From contig CAMGYJ010000011.1 of assembly GCA_946122785.1 (NCBI GenBank), positions 5,456,001 through 5,520,000 of the forward strand: 64,000 nt of DNA, in the 5' to 3' direction. The position numbers and the translations under genes were made by a program. The notes beneath the pieces are model-generated. The model was not told where the DNA came from. It ran no database searches and saw only the letters and a list, made by a program, of their open reading frames with translations. Positions 43,721 through 54,488 of the stretch are shown here, piece by piece (positions within the stretch are counted from its first letter, which is position 1; each line of letters opens with the position of its first letter). This DNA is from Linum tenue (lineage: Eukaryota > Streptophyta > Magnoliopsida > Malpighiales > Linaceae).

Positions 43721-46209
43721 ATGGGGAAAGCTAAACCAAAAACCCGGCAACCAGCAGCCTCACCTGCTAAAAGGAAGGCTCCTTCTTCTCGTCGCCGCCA
43801 AACCCAAGAACGAGACACTCCCCCCAAACGACAACGCAAAAACAACCAAGGACGGGCACGCCAACCATCTCCACCACCACCACAAGCGGAGGCTCAACTT
43901 GGAGGAGGGAGACTTCACGGCTTCCTCCAATTACCCGTCGAACATAGGAGGGCTTTGGAGCGCTTCCTTCCCCTCCCATTTGGGCAGCAAAGATGCTTTG
44001 ATTGGGATCTCCTAGAGCGCCTCGGAGCAGCGGACCCCGTTCGCACATGCCTCCGTCTCCCGGCATGGTGTGAGGTTCTCTCCATCAATGAGGTCATCTA
44101 CCGAGAGCTTACCATTGAGTTCCTCAGCACTCTCTCCATCAAGAGAATGTCCGAGTTTGACCTCGACAAGCCCGAAGACAACATAACTTTTCGCCTTGGA
44201 GGACAGGCGAGACAGATGAGCATCACTGAGTTCACAGAGGCACTCCAGATATACCCACCAGGATTTCTCACCACAGATGGACTTGTTTTTATTTCAGAGA
44301 AAATATATCAGTCAAGAGCACCATCGATCGATGCTATGTGGACAACGGTAAAACAAAACCATGTGGCAAAGTCTGACCCTGCCCACTATAAAGGGAATGA
44401 TCTTCTTCCCCCGTGGCGTATCATCCACAACATTATCGCTCATTCTGTGGCATCTAGGGAGGGGAGCCCGGGGAGTGTGACCAAGCGGGATTTGAACTTT
44501 TTCCTCTCTATGGAAGAAGATCCCCCAATTCATCTTGGTTTAGTCATATTGAAAACCCTACAGAAGATGACCTCCAACAAACAAATCAAGACCATCCATG
44601 GAGGTGCCTACATCACAAGGCTAGCTCGGCATTTTGGCATTGATCCGGTGGGTTCTCATTGCACCATTGCCCAGTCCACTCAACCAATCTCCCAAAAAAA
44701 CCTTGCGGATCTGAATTTGTTGTCAAAGGTAAATGTTTCAACCAACACTTTCCTTTTCACAGTGAATGCTAAAACATAACTAGTCGGGATTCAAACAATC
44801 TAGGATTGATTTTGTGCAAGTTTTGGATTGCCTACTAATCTAGTTCCTTTTGAACATTGAGCAAATGTAACTAATGCTTCTGATATTGATCATGTCTGTG
44901 TTTGGTGGTTAAGGAGAATGGTGTGGTAGGCATTGTTGGCCTCCCTCATCCTGCTCGACCTCTTGCAACAGATGAGGCAAACACATCGGAGCATGTTGTT
45001 CAGCAAATGGTCGAGGAGACTCCGGAACAACCTGCACAACATCACCAAACTACGACTCAAGCCGGACCATCCACCGACAGCAACATATCCCATTTTGAGG
45101 CATTGGGTCGGCAGAATGCCCAAATTCTGGAGCAAAATGCACTCATTCTCTCCCGCCTCGATCGAGAGAAGGAAGCTCGACGCTACATCATCGAATGCAA
45201 CCATCAGATCATGAGGTCCTTGAGGATTGACTACAAACAATTCTCAACACCTTGGGAACTATCTCCTAGGCCAACCGAGGAAAGCAATGAAGAGGGAAGT
45301 GAAGAGGATGACGAGGGTAATGACGATGAGCAAAACAAGGAAAAAAATCAAGAGGACAAAGGAGAAGAACAAAACAAGGAAAGCAGTGAAGAGGACAATG
45401 ACACCAATGAGGAAGACAGCAGTGAAGAGGACGACGACGAGGGCAATGGCGATGACCAAAACAAGGAAAAAAATCAAGAGGAAAAAGGAGAGGAACAAAA
45501 CAAGGAAAAAAATCAAGAGGTCAAAGGGACCGATGAGGAAGACAGCAGTGAAGAGGACGACGAGGGCAATGGCGATGACCAAAACAAGGGAAAAAATCAA
45601 GAGGAGAAAGGAGAGGAACAAAACAAGGAAAGCAGTGAAGAGGACAAAGGGACCGATGAGGAAGACAGCAGTGAAGAGGACGACGAGGGCAATGGCGATG
45701 ACCAAAACAAGGAAAAAAATCAAGAGGAGAAAGGAGAGGAACAAAACAAGGAAAGCATTGAAGAGGACAAAGGGACCGATGAGGAAGACAGCAGTGAAGA
45801 GGACGATGAGGGCAATGGCGATGACCAAAACAAGGGAAAAAATCAAGAGGAGAAAGGAGAGGAACAAAACAAGGAAAAAAATCAAGAGGTCAAAGGGACC
45901 GATGAGGAAGACAGCAGTGAAGAGGACGACGAGGGCAATGGCGATGACCAAAACAAGGGAAAAAATCAAGAGGAGAAAGGAGAGGAACAAAACAAGGAAA
46001 GCATTGAAGAGGACAAAGGGACCGATGAGGAAGACAGCAGTGAAGAGGACGACGAGGGCAATGGCGATGACCAAAACAAGGAAAAAAATCAAGAGGTCAA
46101 AGGGACCAATGAGGAAGACAGCAGTGACTCTAGCGAGGACAATGAAGATGAGCAAATCCAGGAAAACAAAGACGAGGACGAGAACACTAACGAGAAAGAT
46201 GGGCAGTGA
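43721..46209 (+). CDS. ATHILA ORF1-like protein with acidic repeat tail
   Basis: Two coding exons, 43721-44728 and 44914-46209 (phase 0, GT-AG), give 767 aa. After a basic, Arg/Pro-rich N-terminus (KPKTRQPAASPAKRKAPSS), residues ~60-330 (ITFRLGGQARQMSITEF, GNDLLPPWRIIHNIIAHSV, GSVTKRDLNFFLSM, GAYITRLARHFGI) have the pattern of the 'Arabidopsis retrotransposon ORF-1' (ATHILA) family, best known from gypsy elements and of unknown biochemistry. A Gln/His-rich linker with a short coiled-coil-like stretch (QNAQILEQNALILSRLDREK) follows. The last ~300 residues are Glu/Asp/Gln/Asn/Lys repeats (DSSEEDDEGNGDD, NQEEKGEEQNKE). Its presence in a MULE suggests capture from a gypsy element or a domain shared by both. 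ATG 43721 is used; the frame opens upstream only through TTG. Confidence 0.72.
45400..46130 (+). repeat. Coding tandem repeat of the acidic tail
   Basis: The phrase GAGGAAGACAGCAGTGAAGA recurs about every 110-130 bp, with DNA-level near identity between units and variable inner segments. Several forward frames and one reverse frame stay open through the array because the units lack stop triplets in those registers. Near-identical units imply recent expansion. Confidence 0.85.
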
Positions 46210-46451
46210 AGATGAGCCAACCAAAGTCCTTAGTACTTAGCTATGTGTGTTTGCTTTTGTGCTTGTATGTTTTCCAATTAGAATATTATGATGCACCAGT
46301 GTGGGCTACATGCATCTAAACTTAAGCATTAATTAGACAAATTTAATCGTGTTATGGATGTTTGTTTTATAAGACAAATGTAAAGCTTTGACTGCTTTTT
46401 ACTTTTTGTTAACAGGGTATCTCATCTGATATGATGTACAGTTACTAGAGA

Positions 46452-46675
46452 ACATTGTGAATGGATCTATGTAATGCTCGTGTCAAACTTCAAAGAACAT
46501 TATGACTCATCTTTTCATAAGCTTGTAGTTTTCACAAACAGTATATTATGTTACTTACACCATTATAATAAGTACAAGGGTTAGTTGTACAGGTGCATGT
46601 CTGTGCAGACTATTTCTGGAAATCTCACGGCCAATTCTGGAAATCCCACGGCCGTGAAAGAAGACGTGGTTTTGG
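46452..46675 (+). repeat. Shared 3' segment, copy 2
   Basis: Near-identical direct repeat of 39762-39985, including TATTATGTTACTTAC(A/G)CCAT and TGTCTGTGCAGACTATTTCT. It starts ~240 bp after the stop of the ATHILA-like gene and leads into cluster 5. Confidence 0.85.
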
Positions 46676-46945
46676 ATATGTAATTCTGGAAATATCACGG
46701 CCGTGAGATAGGCCGTGGATATAAAAACGCACTTCTCAGTTTCCCAGAGGGTTTCACGGGTTGCCTTCGACATTATCACGGCCGTGAGATGAGCCGTGTT
46801 TTGGATTTGAATGCTGTACTTCTCACGGCTCATCTGTTAATTCTCACGGGCGTGAGAATAAGTCGTGTGATTGTCTGGAGATTGAAAACTACTCTTTGAT
46901 TGTCACGGGTCATGTCACGCCCGTGAGATGAGCCGTGTTTCCTAA
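46615..46945. repeat. Palindrome cluster 5
   Basis: Contains ATATCACGGCCGTGAGATAG, CAGTTTCCCAGAGGGTTTCA and CGTGTGATTGTCTGGAGATT. These blocks are collinear with cluster 1 over about 250-300 bp in the same orientation. Confidence 0.8.
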
Positions 46946-48437
46946 AAATTGTACCTACACTTTCTAGAGTTGTACCTTTACACTAAATTTAAAGTTGTAC
47001 CTACACTTTCCTAAAAATCTTCTATGGTACAATTAAAAATTGTACCTATACACTATAGTACAACTTAATGTTGTACCTACACTTTCAAACAAATCCCTCT
47101 ATGGTACAACTCAAAATTGTACCTATACTAATGGTACAACTTTTAGTTGTACCTACACTTTCTCAAAATCCTTCTATGGTACAACCCAAACTTGTACCTA
47201 TACCATGGTACAACTTTAAGTTGTACCTACACTTTCTAAAAATCGTTCTATGGTACAACCCAAACTTGTACCTATACCATGGTACAACTTTAAGTTGTAC
47301 CTACACTTTTTCAAAATCCTTCTATGGTACAACCCAAACTTGTACCTATACTAATGGTACAACCTTAAGTTGTACCTACACTTTCTAATAAATCTCTTAT
47401 GGTACAACTAAAAATTGTACCTATACTAATGGTACAACTTTAAGTTGTACCTACACTTTCTAATAAATCTCTTTATGGTACAACTCAAAATTGTACCTAT
47501 ACTGATGGTACAACTTTTAGTTGTACCTACACTTTTTCAAAATCCTTCTATGGTACAAACCAAACTTGTACCTATACTATGGTACAACTTTATGTTGTAC
47601 CTACACTTTCTAACAAATCCCTTTAAGGTACAACTAAAAATTGTACATATACGAATGGTACAACCTTAAGTTGTACCTACACTTTCTAACAAATCCCTTT
47701 ATGGTACAACTAAAAATTGTACCTATACTAATGGTACAACTTTAAGTTGTACCTACACTTTTTCAAAATCCTTCTATGGTACAACCCAAACTTGTACCTA
47801 TAATATGGTACAATTTTAAGTTGTACCTACACATTCTAATAAATCCCTTTATGGTACAACTCAAAATTGTACCTATACTAATGGTACAACTTTAAGTTGT
47901 ACCTACACTTTCTAATAAATCTCTTTATGGTACAACTCAAAATTGTACCTATACTAATGGTACAACTTTTAGTTGTACCTACACTTTTTCAAAATCCTTC
48001 TATGGTACAACCCAAACTTGTACCTATACCATGGTACAGCTTTAAGTTGTACCTACACTTTCTAAAAATTCTTCTATGGTACAACCCAAAATTGTACCTA
48101 TACCATGGTACAAATTTAAGTTGTACCTACACTTTCTAACAAATCCCTTATGGTACAACTAAAAATTGTACCTATACTAATGGTACAACCTTAAGTTGTA
48201 CCTACACTTTCTCAAAATTCTTTAATGGTACAACCCAAACTTGTACCTATAATATGATACAATTTTGAGTTGTACCTACACTTTCTAATAAATCCCTTCA
48301 TGGTACAACTCAAAATTGTACCTATACTAATGGTACAATTTTAAGTTGTACCTACACTTTGTGAAACAAATTCTTCAATGGTACAGCTGAAACTTGTACC
48401 TATACTAATGATACAACTTTAAGTTGTACCTACACTT
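46946..48437. repeat. ~74-bp minisatellite with GGTACAAC/GTTGTACC palindromes
   Basis: GGTACAACTT...AAGTTGTACC pairs recur every 74-75 bp (for example at 47133, 47207, 47281 and 47356) over about 1.5 kb, close to 20 units. Each unit holds two inverted GGTACAAC...GTTGTACC pairs separated by TTTC(T/A)AA-type linkers, so it may be a dimer of ~37-bp half-units. The plus-strand frames through it are periodic artefacts. The array ends about 105 bp inside the right terminal repeat of the MULE. Confidence 0.9.
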
Positions 48438-48541
48438 GTATACATTGATTCATTATTTACAAGATTGCCATTAATGATGTGGGACCAGTCATTTAGTGGG
48501 TTTACCTCCTCAACAGGTCACTTTTTGTTTTTGTTTTTTAT

Positions 48542-48575
48542 AGCATGGGTGCTATAGAGCACACTAGAAGGGCTC
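48542..48575 (-). repeat. Right terminal inverted repeat of the giant MULE
   Basis: 34 bp. On the minus strand it starts GAGCCCTTCTAG and ends CCCATGCT. The 9-bp target duplication TCGAATTGG follows directly at 48576-48584. Confidence 0.8.
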
Positions 48576-48584
48576 TCGAATTGG

Positions 48585-48958
48585 AAGTGTAAATGGAATT
48601 GGCTACCCAAACAAACAGGCTGTAAGATGGGTTGTCCGGTTGCGTGGGCTTCTAATGATTCTGTTTCGATATGGACAATAACAACAGTCTCGAACAGAAA
48701 TAGGCCAGGCCTAAAGCCCAACTAAGGAAGTCCGCCGAATTTGTTAATTTATCAAAGCCAAGATTTACTAATTTAGTACACTCAAAATTGTAATTGTCGA
48801 AGAATGAAGGGACCTTCAAGCAAATAACAAAAAGAATCTCTCCATCCATCGGCATTCGACCACCGTCTCCCCGTTGCCTTGTATTGGCGCGGAGCCCATT
48901 CTCTCTCTCCTCTCCTCGTCGTCCCTCCGGTGTTTCTTCTTCTCAATCCTCGTAATCA
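48585..48958 (+). other. Upstream region of the RING ligase gene
   Basis: AT-rich sequence with a C/T-rich leader (48860-48955). No distinct TATA box is visible. The right edge of the giant MULE lies only ~375 bp from the ATG, so the element may affect this promoter. Confidence 0.4.
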
Positions 48959-51096
48959 ATGGCGTTTCCACAGCACCATTTTCAGCAACTCTACCAATCT
49001 TCAGCGCAACAACAACAACAGCAGCCGCAATCGAAAGACTTGAGGTATGAAAGCTGAATTTCGATCATTTCTCGCTCCTTCTAGAACCCTAAGACTTCTT
49101 CATTTCCCCCAAAATTTTAACGAGCTCAATCTCAATCTCATCAGCTCCTCCTTTGATTTTTTTATCGTCTGCAGAAATTTATACGTGCTGGACGGCCAGG
49201 TCTCGCCGCCGGTGGGGTTTTACAACCCTCCCGATTTGCAAGACCAGTCTCACCACCCTCCCTATATTCCTCCTCCCTGTGAGTTCTCCTTTTGCAAAAA
49301 TGCTTCTCATTTTTTTGTTAGTGCATAAATTCGGGTGGCGATTTCGTTCAGGAACTTGGACTGAATTCAAATTTGATTAGCTTCCTTATTGATAGTCTTA
49401 TTTGTTTCATTCAAGTCAATGGAATTGCTAATTTTAGGGTTAGCCTTACAATTTGCTTGTAAGGTATTGCCTGTCAATTTTGGGAAGTTGTATGACTCTT
49501 CTGAACTCCTGTAATGTCATTTCTTTCAGTTCATGTGGTAGGATTTGCTCCTGGACCTGTGAACGACAGCAATGATGGGGGAATTGGTTTACAGTGGAAT
49601 TATGGGCTGGAACCAAGGAGGAAAAGATTGAAGGAGCAGGACTTTTTGGAGAATAATTCTCAGATTTCGTCATTTGACTTCCTGCAAGCTCGTTCGGTTT
49701 CAACAGGACTAGGGTTATCCCTCGATAACAATCGTGCTTCATCTTCTAGTGACTCCGTTTTATTGTCGCTCATTGGTGATGACATCGATCTTGAGTTGCA
49801 GCGGCAGGATGCAGAGATTGATAGATTCCTCAAAATTCAGGTTTGGATTTGAAGTGCTTATAAGTCAGATTTGTTGAAACCGAGTAAAGGAGCCTCCCAT
49901 AATTCTAGCTTGATTCAATGCCTAATGATTGTGGTGCTTAATATGCATGGAAGGGAAATAAGAATTTATCGCAAGTGAATTTATGGGCTGAGCGTTTTAC
50001 TGTGTGGCTGGGGAAGTAGCTCCATTTATTGTGGATAGCCTGTCATGCTTTTTGTTTCCCTTTTCCTCGTTCTTAAGTCTTAACCCTTTTCCTGGCCTTC
50101 CAAAGATTATGATTTTCCTAAATATTGTTGGTTAGTTTTCGCCAAATTATTTAACATTGAATTTTATTCCCCACGACCAAAGCTTGCACACGGTGAAAAG
50201 TAGATTTCATAAGTAACTGGGCTCTGTGAATTGCGGCAACTTCCAACTTGGGAAATTGTCTTTTAACGGAGGATTTTGCATGGCTATCTAGGCTCTGTAT
50301 GCTATGAGATGCAAGGAGCTGTATCGAAAGTTCCCTGATTGTTTGATGTTGTGCAGTTAGTTAAACCTTCATGGTTGTCAGTTACTGAATCTCTGTTTGT
50401 CAGTTTGCTTGTTAGTTTGGATTCTTAGCGTTTGCTGATTCCCTTGTCCTCTTCTAGTCATGATTTTGGAATCTTGTGTTTGATGATTCCCTTGTCCCTT
50501 TTTCCGCTTCATATCAATATTGACTTTGCTATGTATTTTTCTTTATGTAGAGTGATCGATTGAGGCAAAACATCCTAGACAAGGTCCAGGCAGACCAACT
50601 CCAGACCATGTCATTACTGGAAAACAAAATCGTCCAGAAACTCCGAGAAAAAGAGACCGAGATGGAAAGCATCAACAAGAAGAATTGGGAACTCGAGGAC
50701 AAAATGGAGCAGATATCTGCCGAAGCAGGGGCATGGGAGCATCGAGCAAGGTTGAACGAGAACCTGATCAATGCCCTCAAGTTGAATCTTCAGCAGGTCT
50801 ATGCTCGGAGCAGGGATCAGAACAAGGAAGGGTGCGGCGACAACAGCGTGGTGGATGACACGGCTTCCTGCTGTAACGATCGCGGCGGCGGCGGCGGGAT
50901 CGATTTCCAAATGCTGTTCAAGGAGAACAAGGACATGAAAGATCTGACGACCTGTAAGGTTTGCAGAGTGAACGAGGTGTGCATGCTTTTGTTGCCGTGT
51001 AAGCATCTGTGTTTGTGTAAAGAGTGTGAGAGTAAGCTTAGCTTTTGTCCTCTGTGTCAGTCGTCCAAGTTTCTTGGGATGGAAGTTTATATGTAA
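48959..51096 (+). CDS. BOI-type RING E3 ubiquitin ligase (S-RNase-binding-protein-like)
   Basis: Four exons, 48959-49044, 49175-49278, 49530-49840 and 50551-51096 (GT-AG), give 348 aa. The N-terminus (MAFPQHHFQQLYQ, then poly-Gln) and GFAPGPVNDSN and RRKRLKEQD blocks are typical of BOI/BRG proteins. RRKR could act as a nuclear signal. Residues ~168-250 form a coiled coil (DQLQTMSLLENKIVQKLREK), and a WEL-type conserved region follows. The C-terminal RING is C302-x2-C305-x11-C317-x-H319-x3-C323-x2-C326-x6-C333-x2-C336, ending SSKFLGMEVYM, the hallmark C-terminus of this family. Family members ubiquitinate regulators and limit cell death, pathogen responses and gibberellin signalling; relatives bind S-RNases. 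A Gly-rich insert (GGGGG) precedes the RING. The gene is intact. Confidence 0.93.
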
Positions 51097-54000
51097 CGGA
51101 AAGGACTTTGGGGATGATGATCTTTATTAACGGCTTAATGCCTCTACGTATACTACTGTAGAATTTGTTGTGCATATGTTTGTGTTGTCCAAAATCAGAA
51201 ACATGGATTACTACCCACCGCTGTGGCCCATACAGCTAGGCCTGGGCCATTCCGGAATTGGGCCAAGCAAGTGATGATCTAGCATCCACTGACCTTGTTG
51301 TTTAAGCCCGATTTTGTTCTTTGCAATAATGGGGTTGTTCAAGATGCAAGAATTGGTGCGATTTTGTTTGAGATTAGACATCTACTTCGACTTCAGGATA
51401 GTTCCAGGTCCGATTTGTAAGACGTGATCGAAATAGGGCAGTTCACTTGGTAGCTCGTCATGTCCTATTAGTGTCGCCTCACTTGTTTTCGAGGTTCAAC
51501 TTTACTTGTTGGCTATGTTCTCGATAACTTTGTACTCTTTGTTCCTCTTAATTGAGTGACTTAATGGCAAAAAAAAGCCCCATTTTGTTCTAACTTGAAC
51601 CATATCACGATTAGGTGTTTGTCGCCTATCCTTCTCATGTAAGTGAACTGTGAAGTTTGTTTTGTGGTTGCTTCTTGTTTCGTTCAATCACCCACTCGTT
51701 ACAATTGTTATATCATACAGTGACGTGAAATTGGGTACAATTGTAGTTGACCACTAAGTATTTGGCATGTGATTCCAGTCATAATGGACATATTCCTCCT
51801 AACTCGAGTTCAAATCAACTTGAATCGAAAAGAAAAAAAAAACAAGAACATAAGAAAAAAAACATAACCATCCCCAAAGATGAAGATGAGCTTGAAGAAT
51901 TATATAGCTTGCTCGAGCAATGTCATAAACCAACTGGTTCTGATAACTCGAGTTGTTGGAAGATGTTCATGTATAATACTTAACCACTTTCCCTTACACA
52001 TTTTTTAAACGAAAGCCAACTCATGTGCTTGAAGTTTGCACAAGCTAGACTCTCCATACCATGTGCTTTAAGAATTAGGACAATGGTTAGTATTGATGGT
52101 CGTGAGAATTTGAACACTTGACATCAAAGACAAATCAGCCCTGATACATTGGTCCCAATAACTTAAATTTTTTAGAGAGATTTTATTACCAGCAAATGAT
52201 ACAAAGATTAATTATTCATGATTGGATCAAAGGGGTGTGGGCAAGGTGGATTTATGTGGACTCAGTTATAGTTTAATTAATAACTGTGAAGGTAGGGGCA
52301 AGTGTATATATAGGGAAGAAAAATAGTGTAGACTGTAGAGAGAAGCCTTGGGAAGCAAGTCGTTTTTGTCTTGGTGTAAATTGGTCGTATGTGGGATGGG
52401 TATCAAATCAAATCTCAAAGCTAAAACTTAGCAAAATTAACACCACTTTTGGTGGAAAAGAAGAGAGTGAGAGGGCATGTTTGGATTGGAAGAAGAGAAG
52501 GAATTGTCTTTCTTTTTTTTCAAAAAAATAAAAAACTTTGATTCTAATCATGCTATGGAAAGTGGTGACAAAGAGGAAAGTGAATATGCTTCCTCCATCA
52601 TTGATACTACTACTAGTACTAGTACTGCATTTTGCTTTGAACCCTCATTGGCTTTTAGCTCTCATGAGCAAATAACATGCATTAGAGAACTATTAATATG
52701 ATGGGAGAGATCTATAGAGACTATGGCATTAATGTTGTTGTTGACATGAATGAATGATTATTCCCTCCACTTCCACTTCCACTTCCACTTCCACCGCCAA
52801 AAGACAGACGAAGATTAAAGGGAAAAGCTTCCTCTAATTACCCAGCCGATCTCTGTCTTGTCACTGCCCCCCATCGAGCAATTCATCCTTTCCTTTCCCT
52901 TCTTTTACTTACTTAATCAATCACCGATATGCACCCATTTGACTGTTAGCCTGATCCAGTCCTTAACCTAACCTGCATGGTTAATTGCACAAATGCTCTT
53001 ATGTTTTTTTTATCCAAGATAAGTCCAAGGGGATTGTCGGGAAAAAAACTACAAGACTAGCAATAATCAAGAACGGTAGTGCTAATTAACCATGAAAGAG
53101 ACTGTTTTGTCATTGGGATGGTAACTCTGTTAAAATTTCGAGGAGCAAAAATATATGAAACTGACACAAATGGCGAGAAGAGAAAGTGAACTTCCTCTAG
53201 ATTGGCTCCCGCTCTGAAATGGAAAGATTTTGTGAGTAAGACACCCATCTGGTAATTCTGAAATATAAGCATTGTTATTATGTTGTTATCAGAGATGTAG
53301 GAGGAGTGCTTGATGGTGGGATACTGGGATGGGCTTCGACTTGGTATTCATGGCTTTTTACCGTCGTTCCCTAATGGCACAAGTATGGTGAACTCGCCTC
53401 GTCACGACCATATCTTTGCTCGAAGTAGTGACAGTACGCAAGCAGCTGGACAAAGAAATATAGATCTAAGGCTAGCTGCTCAAAATTCAACGTATAATTG
53501 AACCTGCAATGAAAATGAACATCTTTGTTGAATTTCAATCTTTTTTCTTTCCTTTTCTAGTGAATGGAGTTCAGTCACATTCATTTGTCCTCCTCATGCA
53601 CTTATGCCCTATAAAGCTGATTTCCCCCCTCAACCTTACTTTCATTTCTCACTTCTTTTCTTCAGTTCCTTTGTTCTTGTGGGGTATCAGAAGCACAATA
53701 TCTATCTATCTATGACTGTTGTGTTGGCCTGGGCTTACCTCCACTTGGTACCTTTGTATCTCTTTTGCCTTCTTTATTCATTAGGACCTTGTTTGTTTGT
53801 ACATCCTTTTTTTAACCTTCTTCCAACCCCTCTTTTTCTATCCATAGCAATAGCCCTAGCTGCCTGTCAAAGTTGCATTTTCTTTTGAATTTTCTCAAAG
53901 TCCTTTTGAAGAAACAAACCTATATTTCTATCTCTCTCTCTTGTCTTCCTCAAATCCTATGGAGAGGGAATATTTGCAGTAATGCGCACACACGGCGGCC

Positions 54001-54480
54001 TCTTGGGTCTCTGTCATTTTTCAAACACCATGCAAAAAATACATATTGTACAACTTTATATATAATTTTGTATTTATAATGTGTTGAAGTTTGTACTGAA
54101 ACTACTAGTTGTTTAACAAAGTGTAACTATTAATATAGAAAGATAAAGAGTGCTAAACAAATATAAGATCAACAATCGACATAGTCTATTTTCTTCTGCC
54201 CTGACCTGAGAAATTATTCGGTTTGAAAATATGATTGTTTCTCACCCCATAAACTTATCTTACAATGACATAAAGAAGGGGAAAAAATAGAAACTAGAAG
54301 TTAGGTATGTTTCTTGAGGCAAATACTTGAAATATACTTTAAATCAAATTTGAGAATGTCAGAGTTAGATTTCGAGATGGTTGTAGTCCACATAGAGATC
54401 AATGCTCAAACCCTTATTTTCCCCTTAGGCTCAAGACTTATATGGACAACAAACCCTTCTCTCTTGTTATTGGATTGACC
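51097..54480. other. Long intergenic region, no gene supported
   Basis: AT-rich sequence with a CCACTTCCACTT microsatellite (52767-52795) and a short (ACTAGT)-like repeat at 52607-52625. Small plus-strand frames at 51747-51983, 52477-52701 and 53310-53501 show no recognised domain and lack coherent splice links. A remnant or a lineage-specific gene is possible but unsupported. Confidence 0.45.
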
Positions 54481-54488
54481 TATGCAAG

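Larger units (their letters stand above)
26635..48575 (+). mobile_element. Giant (~21.9 kb) multi-gene Mutator-like element
   Basis: Imperfect 34-bp terminal inverted repeats lie at 26635-26668 and 48542-48575 (outer-to-inner cores TAGTATGCTATATAGTACCC and TAGTGTGCTCTATAGCACCC). They are flanked by a perfect 9-bp duplication TCGAATTGG (26626-26634 and 48576-48584), the size made by MULE transposases. Inside, all on the plus strand, are a C48 protease gene, a FAR1-type MULE transposase gene, a unit with VDAC and HSP70 fragments, and an ATHILA ORF1-like gene. Five clusters of CACGGCCGTG-type palindromes and two minisatellites lie between them. C48 proteases carried by plant MULEs are known. This combination, size and cassette layout is not one I recognise. 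The main reading frames are open, so the element may be young or still competent. Confidence 0.82.

Noticed and set aside
45227..46240. 337-codon basic frame and 321-codon minus-strand hydrophobic frame
   Set aside because: Both overlap the acidic repeat coding exon, whose frame is supported by splicing to the ATHILA-like exon. I kept the oddity only as a low-interest finding.
28610..46945. CRISPR-like array from spaced palindromes
   Set aside because: This is plant nuclear DNA, and the repeats are variable and lie in long homologous modules without unique spacers of fixed length.
47068..48139. Plus-strand frames of 74-106 codons rich in TFSK/VVPT phrases
   Set aside because: They are translations of the ~74-bp minisatellite.
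51747..53501. Possible small gene from plus-strand frames (EDELEELYSLLEQ, NIDLRLAAQNSTYN)
   Set aside because: No recognised domain, no coherent exon chain, and AT-rich flanks. It may be a remnant, but I cannot support a gene.
53280..53720. MicroRNA precursor
   Set aside because: I compared with well-known plant microRNA sequences from memory and found none, and saw no convincing long hairpin.
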